Origin: Mariniblastus fucicola
GTDB lineage: Bacteria > Planctomycetota > Planctomycetia > Pirellulales > Pirellulaceae
NCBI RefSeq assembly: GCF_008087665.1
Contig: NZ_CP042912.1
Coordinates: 2,294,001-2,358,000 of the forward strand
DNA length: 64,000 bases
Direction of reading: 5' to 3'
Each line of letters starts with the position of its first letter. Positions within the stretch are counted from its first letter, which is position 1. Made by a program: the position numbers and the translations under genes. Below are positions 43,746 to 51,863 of this stretch, one piece after another. The notes under the pieces are model-generated. The model had not been told where the DNA came from. It did not search any database and worked only from the letters and a program-made list of their open reading frames with translations.

Positions 43746-45332
43746 ATGAAAGCTTTCGAATTGCCAACGCCGATCGTTGACTCAACTGAAACGACATCGC
43801 TCAATCCATGGGTAAAGTTCTCCATGGCAGTCGCCTGTTTGTTGGGAATCCTTGCCGTTGCCGCGTCCAACACGATCATTGATCTTGATCTGTTTCATCA
43901 GGTGTCGCTGTTTCGTGAATTCCTGGCCAACGGGGCAATGCCGATGACCGATTCGTTTGCGTACACGCCGACGCGGGAGATTGTCGTGCACCACGAATGG
44001 GGCATGGGTGCGATCCAATACTACGCCATGGAAGGCAGCGGGCTGGGCAACGCCGGATTGATGATCCTCAAATATGGTTTGGCATTTTCGATCTGCCTGG
44101 TTTGTTACGTCGTCGCACGAAAGAACGGAGCACCCTTTGCCCTGATCGTGCTGCTGTCTCCGATCGCCCTCTCGGTTGGCGGTTACATTGGTTTCACAAA
44201 CGTGCGGGCTCAGGTCGTCACGCTGTTGTTTCTGGCCATCGAGTTCTGGATGTTTTCCAGCGACCGTGCCGGCAAGCGGCTTTGGTGCCTGGCCTGGATC
44301 CCGTTGATGATCGCCTGGACCAATATCCACGGCGGCGTGGTAGCGGGAGCAGCCATTTTCGCGTTTTGGGTCGGATGCCGATTCGTGGAAGCGTTGCTCG
44401 AATCGAACTTTATGGGAGCCGTTCGCGAAGGAGCCCATCGAATTGGATTGGCGTTGATCCTGCCGGTGTTGATGTGCGTGAACCCCTACGGAGCCGCCTA
44501 CGTGCCGTACTTGATTCGCGCGGTCCAAATGAAACGCCCCATGATCGGAGAATGGAGCTCCATTTGGGGCAGCGGTGACACGGCGATGCTGCTGATGTTC
44601 GGACTGGCTTTGTTCGTCGCGGTGGTGGCAGCTGTAGCGATCTACAAACGCGGTTCCGGCGCGAAGAGCATTGTCAGGTTCCTGTTTCCTGTTTCGGTGA
44701 TCGTTTTGACCTGGATCATGGCGTCGAAGAACATGCGTCACGTGTCCATTTTTGCCGTTGCGTGGATTTGTTACGCTCCGATGCTGCTGTCGCAAACTGA
44801 GTTTCATAAATGGGTTTTGCAGAGCGTATCCAGAAATCAGCAGGCGATCAAAAAAGCGAGTCTGGCGTTCGCGATGGTCGCATTGGCCATTTCGCTCAAC
44901 GCGCGATTCTGGGCGGTCAACGTTCCCGCATTCGCCGACGATGCTCCTGTCGGATCGCCGATCTACCCCGTTCACGCGATGAATTTTCTGGAACAGGAAA
45001 ATATTGGCGGGAACATGATGGTCTGGTTCAATGACGGAGCCTACGTTTCGTGGCGGATGTTCCCGCAGATCAAAGTCAGCCTCGACAGTCGCTACGAAGT
45101 GGCGTATCCCCACGGAGCCGTCGAAGAATCCGTAGCGTTTTACAATGCGGAGGACTCGTGGCGTGAAACGCTGGAGAAGTATCCGACGGACATGGTGCTG
45201 GCTCCGACGGCGACGGCGATTTGCGAAACGATGGATGAAGCGATCGCGACAGGTGAGCTTTCGTGGAAAGTGATCTACCGGGATGAGAGTTTCGTGTTGT
45301 TTCGTAAATCCGAAGCGCTGGCTGTCCAATAG
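43746..45332 (+). CDS. Polytopic membrane protein, possibly GT-C-fold glycosyltransferase-like
   Basis: The 528-residue protein has about ten membrane helices. The first extracytoplasmic loop contains NTIIDLDLFHQVSLFREFL and DSFAYTP.. VVHHEWGMGAIQYY, resembling the acidic/His-Trp loop of dolichyl-phosphate-mannose-type and related GT-C membrane proteins that occur widely in planctomycetes. The C-terminal soluble part (about 410-528) includes VWFNDGAYVSWRMFP. Glycosyl transfer is inferred only from this similarity. It follows the acyltransferase gene by four bases. Confidence 0.65.
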   Translation: MKAFELPTPIVDSTETTSLNPWVKFSMAVACLLGILAVAASNTIIDLDLFHQVSLFREFLANGAMPMTDSFAYTPTREIVVHHEWGMGAIQYYAMEGSGLGNAGLMILKYGLAFSICLVCYVVARKNGAPFALIVLLSPIALSVGGYIGFTNVRAQVVTLLFLAIEFWMFSSDRAGKRLWCLAWIPLMIAWTNIHGGVVAGAAIFAFWVGCRFVEALLESNFMGAVREGAHRIGLALILPVLMCVNPYGAAYVPYLIRAVQMKRPMIGEWSSIWGSGDTAMLLMFGLALFVAVVAAVAIYKRGSGAKSIVRFLFPVSVIVLTWIMASKNMRHVSIFAVAWICYAPMLLSQTEFHKWVLQSVSRNQQAIKKASLAFAMVALAISLNARFWAVNVPAFADDAPVGSPIYPVHAMNFLEQENIGGNMMVWFNDGAYVSWRMFPQIKVSLDSRYEVAYPHGAVEESVAFYNAEDSWRETLEKYPTDMVLAPTATAICETMDEAIATGELSWKVIYRDESFVLFRKSEALAVQ

Positions 45333-45380
45333 AGGGCAATCGGAAATTTCGAACTCCGGCAAATTCCGAACTCCGCTTCG

Positions 45381-46379
45381 CTACTGAGCCAGCGATTCGA
45401 GGAACCGTTGCATCTTTTTCGGCCACGGCGTTTTGAAATTCATCGGCTTTTCGGTCGCCGGATGCTTGAACGACAGTTGCGTCGCGTGCAATGCCATGCG
45501 ATGAATGCCGCTATTGTCGACGATCGGGTCGGAGCCAAACGGTCCGCGATACTTGATGTCGCCGCAGATTGGATGTCCCAGTTCTGCGAGATGAATTCGG
45601 ATCTGATTCGTTCGACCTGTTTCCAAAGAGCATTCGAGTTCGCTGAAGGTCTGTTTTCCGTTGGCGTCGCTGCGTTCGAATTTTTGCAACAGCTTGAAGT
45701 GGGTCGTCGCGTGTTCGCCGATCGACGTGTCCGTTGTACTGCCTCGCAAACCGTCGCCGCGATCACGGATGAATTGTGAAGTGATCGTCTGATCCTCGAT
45801 CGTGCCGGGGACCAGGGTCAGGTACTTTCGAACGGCCGCGTGCTGGGCGAACTGGTGAATGATTTTGGTTTGCGATTCCTTGTTGCGAGCGAAAACCAAC
45901 AGACCGCTGGAATCGCGATCGATGCGGTGGACGGGAAACATCCTTGGCAAGTGAAGATTGTTCTTTTCAGTTTTGCGTTTTGCCGCCGCGTGCTCGCCAA
46001 TCAACCGCGGGACGCATTCGTCGAGTGTCGGCTGGCGATTCTTCTTGTCCCACGACCAGTTCAGATCCGAGCTTCTTCGCAAAGTCACCATGCCGGAAGG
46101 TTTTTCGACGATGATGACTTCCGCATCGACGTGGTGAATCTTTACGTCCTGATCGGTCGGCGGAGCAGGAAAAGGTTGCTCGTGGACCGTAATGACTTCG
46201 CCGCGAGCCAGTTTTCTGGCTTCATCGATACACAGCACGCCTCCGACCGCGATGCGTCGACTGTAGAGGATTCGTTTCGCGGTGGACCAGGACGGTTTGT
46301 CCGGCAAATGTTGTCGCAGTGCTTTGACGACCGAATCGCGATCGTCGTTGGCAATGGTGATGGTTTGTTGGATGGTCAT
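45381..46379 (-). CDS. RluA-family pseudouridine synthase
   Basis: The 332-residue protein has an S4-like N-terminal region (SWSTAKRILYSRRIAVGGVLC), then the RluA catalytic motif HRIDRDSSGL with the nucleophilic Asp154, and the C-terminal signature ETGRTNQIRIHLAELGHPICGD. It isomerises specific uridines in rRNA or tRNA to pseudouridine. Family membership alone does not fix which site it modifies. The ATG at 46379 fits the S4 domain start. Confidence 0.9.
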   Translation of the reverse strand: MTIQQTITIANDDRDSVVKALRQHLPDKPSWSTAKRILYSRRIAVGGVLCIDEARKLARGEVITVHEQPFPAPPTDQDVKIHHVDAEVIIVEKPSGMVTLRRSSDLNWSWDKKNRQPTLDECVPRLIGEHAAAKRKTEKNNLHLPRMFPVHRIDRDSSGLLVFARNKESQTKIIHQFAQHAAVRKYLTLVPGTIEDQTITSQFIRDRGDGLRGSTTDTSIGEHATTHFKLLQKFERSDANGKQTFSELECSLETGRTNQIRIHLAELGHPICGDIKYRGPFGSDPIVDNSGIHRMALHATQLSFKHPATEKPMNFKTPWPKKMQRFLESLAQ

Positions 46380-46547
46380 AGATGGATGTTGAATTTGGTG
46401 GATTGTTCGTGCTGAAGTTTTGATGTTGGGGAAAGTGGGAGGCTCGATGCTGATGGGCGGGCTTGCTCCTCAAATGCTCACTCACTGACTGGCGCTTCGG
46501 GTTTGCGTTTTGGCTTCGTGCCTTGTACGTGCTTCGACGGAACGAGC

Positions 46548-47171
46548 TTAATTCAGCCTCGCGATTAGCCCCAAAAGTTTTGGCACAAAAGACCGATTCG
46601 CTCTCGCCCGATGACTCAGGACTGACTTGACTTCATCTCCAAGTTCAGCAAACGTCAAACCGTACTCCGGGATTTCAAACAGAGGATCGTATCCGAATCC
46701 GGCCTCACCGCGTTCCTCGGTAAGAATCCTGCCGTGGCACTGGGACTCACAATCGATCAATACGTTTCCATCTGGATCCGAAAGAGTCATGTGGCACGTG
46801 TACCACGCTCCACGTTTTTCCGTTGGAACGCCAGACAGCTCCTCAATCAATTTCACTTTATTCGAATCGTCGGTCGCGTCCTCGCCAGAGTATCGAGCCG
46901 AGTAGACACCTGGCCGTCCGTCGAGCGCAGCAACCGAAAGTCCGCTGTCTTCTCCTAGCACGTATTGCGACAAGTGCACAGCCTGTTCGGTTGCTTTCAA
47001 CGCAGCGTTTTCCGCGAACGTCGTGCCCGTTTCTTCGACTTCGATCGCGTCAGGAAAGTCATCCAGTGACTTGAGTTGGACCTGCGGATAGCGCGACAAC
47101 AAGTATTCCAACTCGCGTCGTTTCTTGGTGTTTCGAGTGCCCAGTACGAGCACAAACTGCGAATCGGCCAC
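46548..47171 (-). CDS. rdgB: RdgB/HAM1 non-canonical purine NTP pyrophosphatase
   Basis: The 207-residue protein begins FVLVLGTRNTKKRRELEYLL and contains VEETGTTFAENAALKA, YVLGEDSGLSVAALDGRPGVYSARYSG and RGEAGFGYDPLFEIPEYGLTFAEL, the complete ITPase/RdgB pattern. It hydrolyses dITP, XTP and related nucleotides to keep them out of DNA. The start is a GTG at 47171. It is divergent from the SRPBCC gene at 47340. Confidence 0.95.
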   Translation of the reverse strand: MADSQFVLVLGTRNTKKRRELEYLLSRYPQVQLKSLDDFPDAIEVEETGTTFAENAALKATEQAVHLSQYVLGEDSGLSVAALDGRPGVYSARYSGEDATDDSNKVKLIEELSGVPTEKRGAWYTCHMTLSDPDGNVLIDCESQCHGRILTEERGEAGFGYDPLFEIPEYGLTFAELGDEVKSVLSHRARANRSFVPKLLGLIARLN

Positions 47172-47339
47172 CTTGGTGTTCTCTATCTTGATCGGAATGG
47201 GAAATCGATTTTGAGGATTCTGGCATCCGCCTCGGCCAAAATCGACTGGGTATACACGAAGTATAGCCTTTTTCCGTTATCGCAGACGAATTGGCACGGT
47301 TCGAATCGTGTTGACCGTGAAACTTTTTTTGATACCGAA

Positions 47340-47882
47340 ATGTCTGAAACACCCATCCGCATTGAGCGACATCCCACCGAAGGATTTGTACTGACGACCG
47401 AGCTGGTAATTGATCGCTCTGTGAGTGAGGTTTTTGATTTCTTTTCCCGCGCTGAGAATCTGGAAAAGATTACTCCTCCGTGGCTGCATTTCAACATCGT
47501 AACGCCGACGCCGATCGACATGAAAAAAGGTGCGTTGATCGACTATCGTCTCAAGCTGCATGGCGTTCCAATCAAGTGGCGAACCGAGATCGAATCTTGG
47601 GCGCCGCCGTTTCGATTTGTGGACCAACAGCTTCGCGGTCCGTACAAACGCTGGTTCCACGAGCATACCTTTGAGGTCATTTCGCCAACGATGACTCTGG
47701 CCCGCGACCGAGTCCACTACATTCCACGTTTTGGGGCGTTGGTGCACAAATATTTCGTCAAACCCGATCTGCTCAAGATTTTCGCTTACCGTCAGAAACA
47801 GCTCGCCAGCCACTTCGCAACGGCTACGACTCCTCCCGTGAGCATGCCAATGTCGTCGGTGTCGCAAATCTCGGTCAGCTAG
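47340..47882 (+). CDS. SRPBCC (START-like) ligand-binding family protein
   Basis: The 180-residue protein follows the SRPBCC pattern: LTTELVIDRSVSEVFDFFSRAENLEKITPPWLHFNIV at the start and FVDQQLRGPYKRWFHEHTFEVI in the middle. Such proteins form a hydrophobic ligand pocket; this subgroup is often attached to NAD-dependent epimerases or found alone, with unknown ligand. The ATG at 47340 begins the family core; the longer upstream frame overlaps rdgB and is unlikely. It is followed by trpC after 61 bases. Confidence 0.85.
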   Translation: MSETPIRIERHPTEGFVLTTELVIDRSVSEVFDFFSRAENLEKITPPWLHFNIVTPTPIDMKKGALIDYRLKLHGVPIKWRTEIESWAPPFRFVDQQLRGPYKRWFHEHTFEVISPTMTLARDRVHYIPRFGALVHKYFVKPDLLKIFAYRQKQLASHFATATTPPVSMPMSSVSQISVS

Positions 47883-47943
47883 GAGTGGACGGTTCGGAAG
47901 CATCGACTAGCATTGGGGTTTTTACTCTCCGATACGCGACGCC

Positions 47944-48729
47944 GTGCACTCCATCCTCAAAAAGATCGTCGATCAAAAGCTTCTTGAAATTGAAGCCTCG
48001 TACCGGAACAAGTCTCTCGACGACATCGCCAAGGAAGCTTGGGCTGTGCCACCAGCCCGTGACTTTCTGGAACCGCTGCAACGTGCTGGCGAGATGGGCC
48101 TGATCGCGGAAGTCAAGAAAGCGAGTCCCTCGAAGGGCGTGATCCGGGAAGACTTCAACCCGGTCGAAATCGCGAAGGCTTACGCGTCGGCAGGAGCCAG
48201 CTGTCTGAGCGTTCTGACCGATGAGCATTTTTTTCAGGGCCACCGCGACTTTCTGGTCGACGTCAGCAATTCTGTCGATCTGCCGGTGCTGAGAAAAGAC
48301 TTTGTGATCGATACCTGGCAAGTTTACGACGCACGTGCTGCCGGTGCCGATGCGGTTCTGCTGATCGCTGAATGCCTGGATGCGTCCCGTCTGTTCGATT
48401 TACATGCTCTGATCGAAGGGCTCGGGATGACTGCCCTGGTCGAGCTTTACGATCGAGCCAACATCGACAAAGTGCTTGCCTGCAATCCTTCGCTGGTCGG
48501 CGTCAACAATCGCGATTTGAATACTTTCGAGGTCAATCTGGAACATTCCATCGAGATCCGAAAAAGCTTGCCGGACGATATTACGTTTGTCAGCGAGAGC
48601 GGAATTTCTACTCACTCGGAGGTAGCTCGCTTAATGCAAGCAAATGTGGACGCCATCCTGGTTGGCGAATCCCTGATGCGGTCGGACGATATTGCCGCCG
48701 CAACGAAGCGTTTGCTGGGGACGGATTGA
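47944..48729 (+). CDS. trpC: Indole-3-glycerol phosphate synthase
   Basis: The 261-residue TIM-barrel protein has the family motifs LIAEVKKASPSKGVI (catalytic Lys), LSVLTDEHFFQG, LPVLRKDFVID, LVGVNNRDLNTF and FVSESGI. It closes the indole ring in tryptophan biosynthesis from carboxyphenylamino-deoxyribulose phosphate. The start is a GTG at 47944. Other trp genes are not adjacent. Confidence 0.95.
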   Translation: MHSILKKIVDQKLLEIEASYRNKSLDDIAKEAWAVPPARDFLEPLQRAGEMGLIAEVKKASPSKGVIREDFNPVEIAKAYASAGASCLSVLTDEHFFQGHRDFLVDVSNSVDLPVLRKDFVIDTWQVYDARAAGADAVLLIAECLDASRLFDLHALIEGLGMTALVELYDRANIDKVLACNPSLVGVNNRDLNTFEVNLEHSIEIRKSLPDDITFVSESGISTHSEVARLMQANVDAILVGESLMRSDDIAAATKRLLGTD

Positions 48730-48897
48730 CCGCTCTGCCGCTTCAGCCCGACAAAGTGGCTTACACGGGGCACTTTCGGAATACACGGAAAATCTTTGGG
48801 CAAATCAAAAGTCTTTGCCTCAAAAGCCGAAGGGAAATATAACTATCGCGGTCCGCCTTCCTGCTTTCGGATCCTCAAGATTTTCCCTGGAGCTGCA

Positions 48898-49698
48898 ATG
48901 CCGCAAAATAATGATCGCCGTCCACCAACGCTAATGGAGAACGTCCATACCGTTAACAGCGCTGTCAGGACGGTCCTGATGATGGCAGTCGCTGGCGTGG
49001 TCGGCTTTGGCGGCTGGATGGGATACAGCGAATATATCGTTCCCGGTATCGAGGGAAAGCAAGCCAAGCAGGATCTGGCTGCGTTGCGTCTCAAGTTCGA
49101 CCAGCAGGAACTGGATTTGAAAGAAGCCACGATCGAGAACGACAAGCTCAAGGTCTCGATGGATCTGTTAAAGATCGACCGCCGCGTGGCACAATTGACG
49201 GTGAACAAAAAAGGCGTCGATGAGAATGGCCAGAAGTTCCTTGAAGTCACCTTTAGCGAAGTCGACAAAAACGGCAACGTGATTGGCTCCAGTCGCGAGT
49301 TCACGTTGCTGGGCGACACGTTTTTCGTTGACTGTTGGGTGGCTCAATTCGAAGATCAATACGTCGAGCAAGCTGATCCGCTGCGGTCTGCTTCGATTTT
49401 TACCTTCAAGCGAATCTACGGCGATGACATGAAGCCGTCCGAAGGTTTTTCGCTCGACGATTTCAGCAAGCCTTCTGGCATTTATGCTCAGTCGGAAGCG
49501 TCCGAGTTCGCGAAACAGATTTGGGAAGATTTTGGCAACGTCTGCAACGACCTGAATCGGCAATCCGAGTTGGGGATTCGTGCGGCTCACGGTCAAGCCA
49601 ACCATTTGCCACCGCGAGAAGGCCAAACGTATGAGATCACGATCCGCTCGAGCGGAGCGGTCAGTTTGGTTCCGCTACGGGAAAAGGATTCGCTGTAA
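48898..49698 (+). CDS. Membrane-anchored hypothetical protein with coiled coil
   Basis: The 266-residue protein has one N-terminal membrane helix (VLMMAVAGVVGFGGWMGYSEYIV, about residues 21-43), then a coiled coil (KQDLAALRLKFDQQELDLKEATIENDKLKVSMDLL), and a globular C-terminal part. GGAG at about 48887 precedes the ATG at 48898; the longer frame starting earlier lacks a ribosome-binding site. No family is recognised. Residues near VDCWVAQFEDQYVEQADPLRSASIFTFKRIYGD suggest a beta-rich extracytoplasmic domain. A periplasmic structural or regulatory role is possible. Confidence 0.7.
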   Translation: MPQNNDRRPPTLMENVHTVNSAVRTVLMMAVAGVVGFGGWMGYSEYIVPGIEGKQAKQDLAALRLKFDQQELDLKEATIENDKLKVSMDLLKIDRRVAQLTVNKKGVDENGQKFLEVTFSEVDKNGNVIGSSREFTLLGDTFFVDCWVAQFEDQYVEQADPLRSASIFTFKRIYGDDMKPSEGFSLDDFSKPSGIYAQSEASEFAKQIWEDFGNVCNDLNRQSELGIRAAHGQANHLPPREGQTYEITIRSSGAVSLVPLREKDSL

Positions 49699-49726
49699 AA
49701 GTTTGCAAGCACGCTCAAACCGAACG

Positions 49727-50101
49727 TCACCGGCGTCCGTCAGCGATCTCTTTCGCCTTCGCCAACAGAGCCGAGAAAACTTCTGCGGGAACTTCCAGCC
49801 TCTCAGAAAGACATTTCAGAATCGCGGTCTCTTTGTCGTCGATAACGCCATCGGCCATCGCGACGTCCAGCAAAATCGCCATCGCCTCGGTCGGTTCCGC
49901 CTTGAGCACGCGAAACTGCTCCTTGCAGAAATTCTCGTCAGTGCAAGCACGAGAAATCATGGCTTCCAGAGACGCCAGCCCAACGCCGGTTTCTGTTGCC
50001 AAACGATCGAGCAACACTCGCTCCGCATCCGTAGACTCGCCGTCGCCGCCCGCGACACAACACGCGGCTCGCAAGACTTCGACTTTCACCATCCCGCTCA
50101 T
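49727..50101 (-). CDS. TerB-like helical protein
   Basis: The 124-residue protein resembles TerB/DjlA N-terminal domains: LRAACCVAGGDGESTDAERVLLDRLA and AILLDVAMADGVIDDKETAILKCLSERL, two EF-like acidic helical units. TerB-like proteins occur in stress and membrane contexts; the function is not fixed. It overlaps the upstream AcpH-like gene by four bases on the minus strand. Confidence 0.75.
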   Translation of the reverse strand: MSGMVKVEVLRAACCVAGGDGESTDAERVLLDRLATETGVGLASLEAMISRACTDENFCKEQFRVLKAEPTEAMAILLDVAMADGVIDDKETAILKCLSERLEVPAEVFSALLAKAKEIADGRR

Positions 50102-50769
50102 TCTTCATCCTCAAAATCGATTGCGTATTGATCAAGCAGATCCGGAACACGGTCATACACCCGCGTCCGTGCGTTCTTCATCCATTCGAGAATGCGATCG
50201 TCGATTTTCTCCAGCCCAATTCTCGTCAGGACCCGGTTGATTCGATACAGCGTCTTCGAATCGTCCGTATAGTCAAAAAGATAGCGTTCCTTGATCACGC
50301 CGCGGATTGCCGGAGCAAGCTTGTCCGTTTGTTTGGTCGCGAAAAGGTTAACAACGTCCTGTACCTTTTCCGGATCGATTGATTCCAGCTGCTGGTAGTA
50401 AAACTCAAGCTTGCCCGGAAACTTTTCATGCAGCCACGCATCAAGAAAAAGTTCAATCAGTACGTGACCCAAAAAACCGGTTCGCATTCCACGCTCGCCA
50501 TCCAGCAACTCACGAAGCTCAACCGCGAATTTGATGTTCATCTGTTGAAACGTCTGATTCGTGTGAAACCAGTAATCGTCTTTGTGATGGTTCACGATTC
50601 CCTTGGCCACCGCAGCGACGATTGGATCATCGTGATCAACGAACGGCGTCGCCTTCTTTTCCCGGACCCGGCACTTGCGATCCGCGGCACTCAACCAGTC
50701 CGGAATGCAACATCCGGTCGCTACGTAGGCGTTGTCGAGAGAGGGCAGCGCGTGAGAAAAACAGTTCAT
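50098..50769 (-). CDS. Acyl carrier protein phosphodiesterase-like hypothetical protein
   Basis: The 223-residue all-helical protein starts MNCFSHALPSLDNAYVATG.. IPDWLSAADR, has several metal-site-like histidines (NHHKDDYWFH) and a FLGHVLIELFLDAWL block recalling AcpH-type phosphodiesterases (NFLAHL.., ...FDHFLA). This likeness is moderate, so the assignment is tentative. It overlaps the TerB-like gene by four bases and is presumably co-transcribed with it. Confidence 0.5.
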   Translation of the reverse strand: MNCFSHALPSLDNAYVATGCCIPDWLSAADRKCRVREKKATPFVDHDDPIVAAVAKGIVNHHKDDYWFHTNQTFQQMNIKFAVELRELLDGERGMRTGFLGHVLIELFLDAWLHEKFPGKLEFYYQQLESIDPEKVQDVVNLFATKQTDKLAPAIRGVIKERYLFDYTDDSKTLYRINRVLTRIGLEKIDDRILEWMKNARTRVYDRVPDLLDQYAIDFEDEE

Positions 50770-50901
50770 CTAAATCCAGGGCGAACAGGCAGGAACGACT
50801 GCCTGAGCTTACCATTTTGAGTCAATTCGGGAAATCGCCAACGAAGCCACACCGACGCCGACGCCGATCAGCAAACCAATCGTCACGTTCTGGGGCAACC
50901 A

Positions 50902-51618
50902 CTACGTCACCAAAGCGGCTTCGCGGTGGATCTGGTCGACCAATTCCGGAGCCAGTTCCAGCTTCGAAGCGAGTTCCGCCAGATAGGCTTTCTCCGCCGC
51001 GTTCTGCTGTCCAGTGACCAGCAACGACGCCAGATAAATCTCGACGCTCATGTTGACCGACTGAGCCAGTTTCGCGATTCGATCCGCATCGGCGGGGCGA
51101 CCCATCTCCTGCAGCAACACAGACGCCGCTGCCGTTTCGATGCCGGCGGCTTTCATCTGCCCAGTGATCACCGCGTGTTCCTGATCGTCGATGTGACCGT
51201 CGGCTTTGGAGGCTCCGACCATCGCTCGCATGATCGCCAGGCTTCTTTCCTGAGCAGCCTCTCCGTCTAGCTTTCCGATCTCCAAACCTTCGACACCGGA
51301 TTCCGGATTGCCGTTCTCTTCCTGCCAATTCTGATACGCCTTGTAGCCCAACGCACCAAGCGCCGCGAGCGATCCGACTTTGATCACCGGCGACAGCGTC
51401 TTGCGTCCCTTTTCGGTGCCCAACAGCAGCGCCAGCAAACCCGTCGCCGCAACGCCTGCTCCAACTTTCGCCATCATCGCATCGCGTTCAGGACCGGCTT
51501 CGGGGATCTCGATATACTTCGCAGCATAATCTGCTCCGTCGTCGGCAAGTTCTTTGCCTTTGGCAGCAAGTTCTTTTCCGGAAGCCAAAAGTTGGTCAAG
51601 CAGTTCCTGGGCGTTCAT
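50902..51618 (-). CDS. DUF533 (YebE/TerB-like) inner-membrane-associated protein
   Basis: The 238-residue protein has an N-terminal helical region, a hydrophobic stretch (GVAATGLLALLLG and VIKVGSLAALGALGYKAYQNW) and a TerB-like C-terminal domain (MRAMVGASKADGHIDDQEHAVITGQMKAAGI.., YLASLLVTGQQNAAEKAYLAELASKLEL). This is the DUF533 architecture; family members are envelope-associated. The TAG stop at 50902-50904 is followed in the same frame by a 30-codon hydrophobic stretch to a TAA at 50809-50811 (see findings). Confidence 0.85.
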   Translation of the reverse strand: MNAQELLDQLLASGKELAAKGKELADDGADYAAKYIEIPEAGPERDAMMAKVGAGVAATGLLALLLGTEKGRKTLSPVIKVGSLAALGALGYKAYQNWQEENGNPESGVEGLEIGKLDGEAAQERSLAIMRAMVGASKADGHIDDQEHAVITGQMKAAGIETAAASVLLQEMGRPADADRIAKLAQSVNMSVEIYLASLLVTGQQNAAEKAYLAELASKLELAPELVDQIHREAALVT

Positions 51619-51708
51619 GGTGGGCCTTGTGTGTAAATAGAATCGGACAGCAAACAGATTCTAACGTCTCGCGGTTGGAAGTGTAGTAAACGCGAAAGTT
51701 GGAAGAAA

Positions 51709-51846
51709 TGTGGAACGGTGGTCTCTACCGTTTGCAAGCCATTGTTGAGCGCGTCCGCTTCGGACGGCTGACCCCACGCGTCCACAGGCTGGAAGCCTAT
51801 GCCACCCCCGTGTCGCCACTAGAACGTGGAACTGTGGTCTCCACTG
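51709..51846. repeat. Degenerate palindromic repeats flanking an inverted CATAGGCTTCCAGCCTGTGG copy
   Basis: Two related copies of GTGGAACNGTGGTCTCxACxGT lie near 51711-51732 and 51823-51844. Between them, at 51781-51805, is an inverted copy of the repeat found at 55600 and 55648. All lie in non-coding DNA between the DUF533 and TrhO-RluA genes. Confidence 0.75.
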
Positions 51847-51863
51847 TGCCACGATTTCGCCAT

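Noticed and set aside
43782-45362. A 526-codon minus-strand frame opposite the polytopic membrane protein
   Set aside because: The plus-strand frame has membrane helices and fits the operon; the minus frame is rich in His/Arg and has no recognisable features.
47281-47320. A GGTTCGAATC sequence resembling a tRNA T-loop
   Set aside because: No acceptor, D or anticodon stem can be built around it, so it is not a tRNA.
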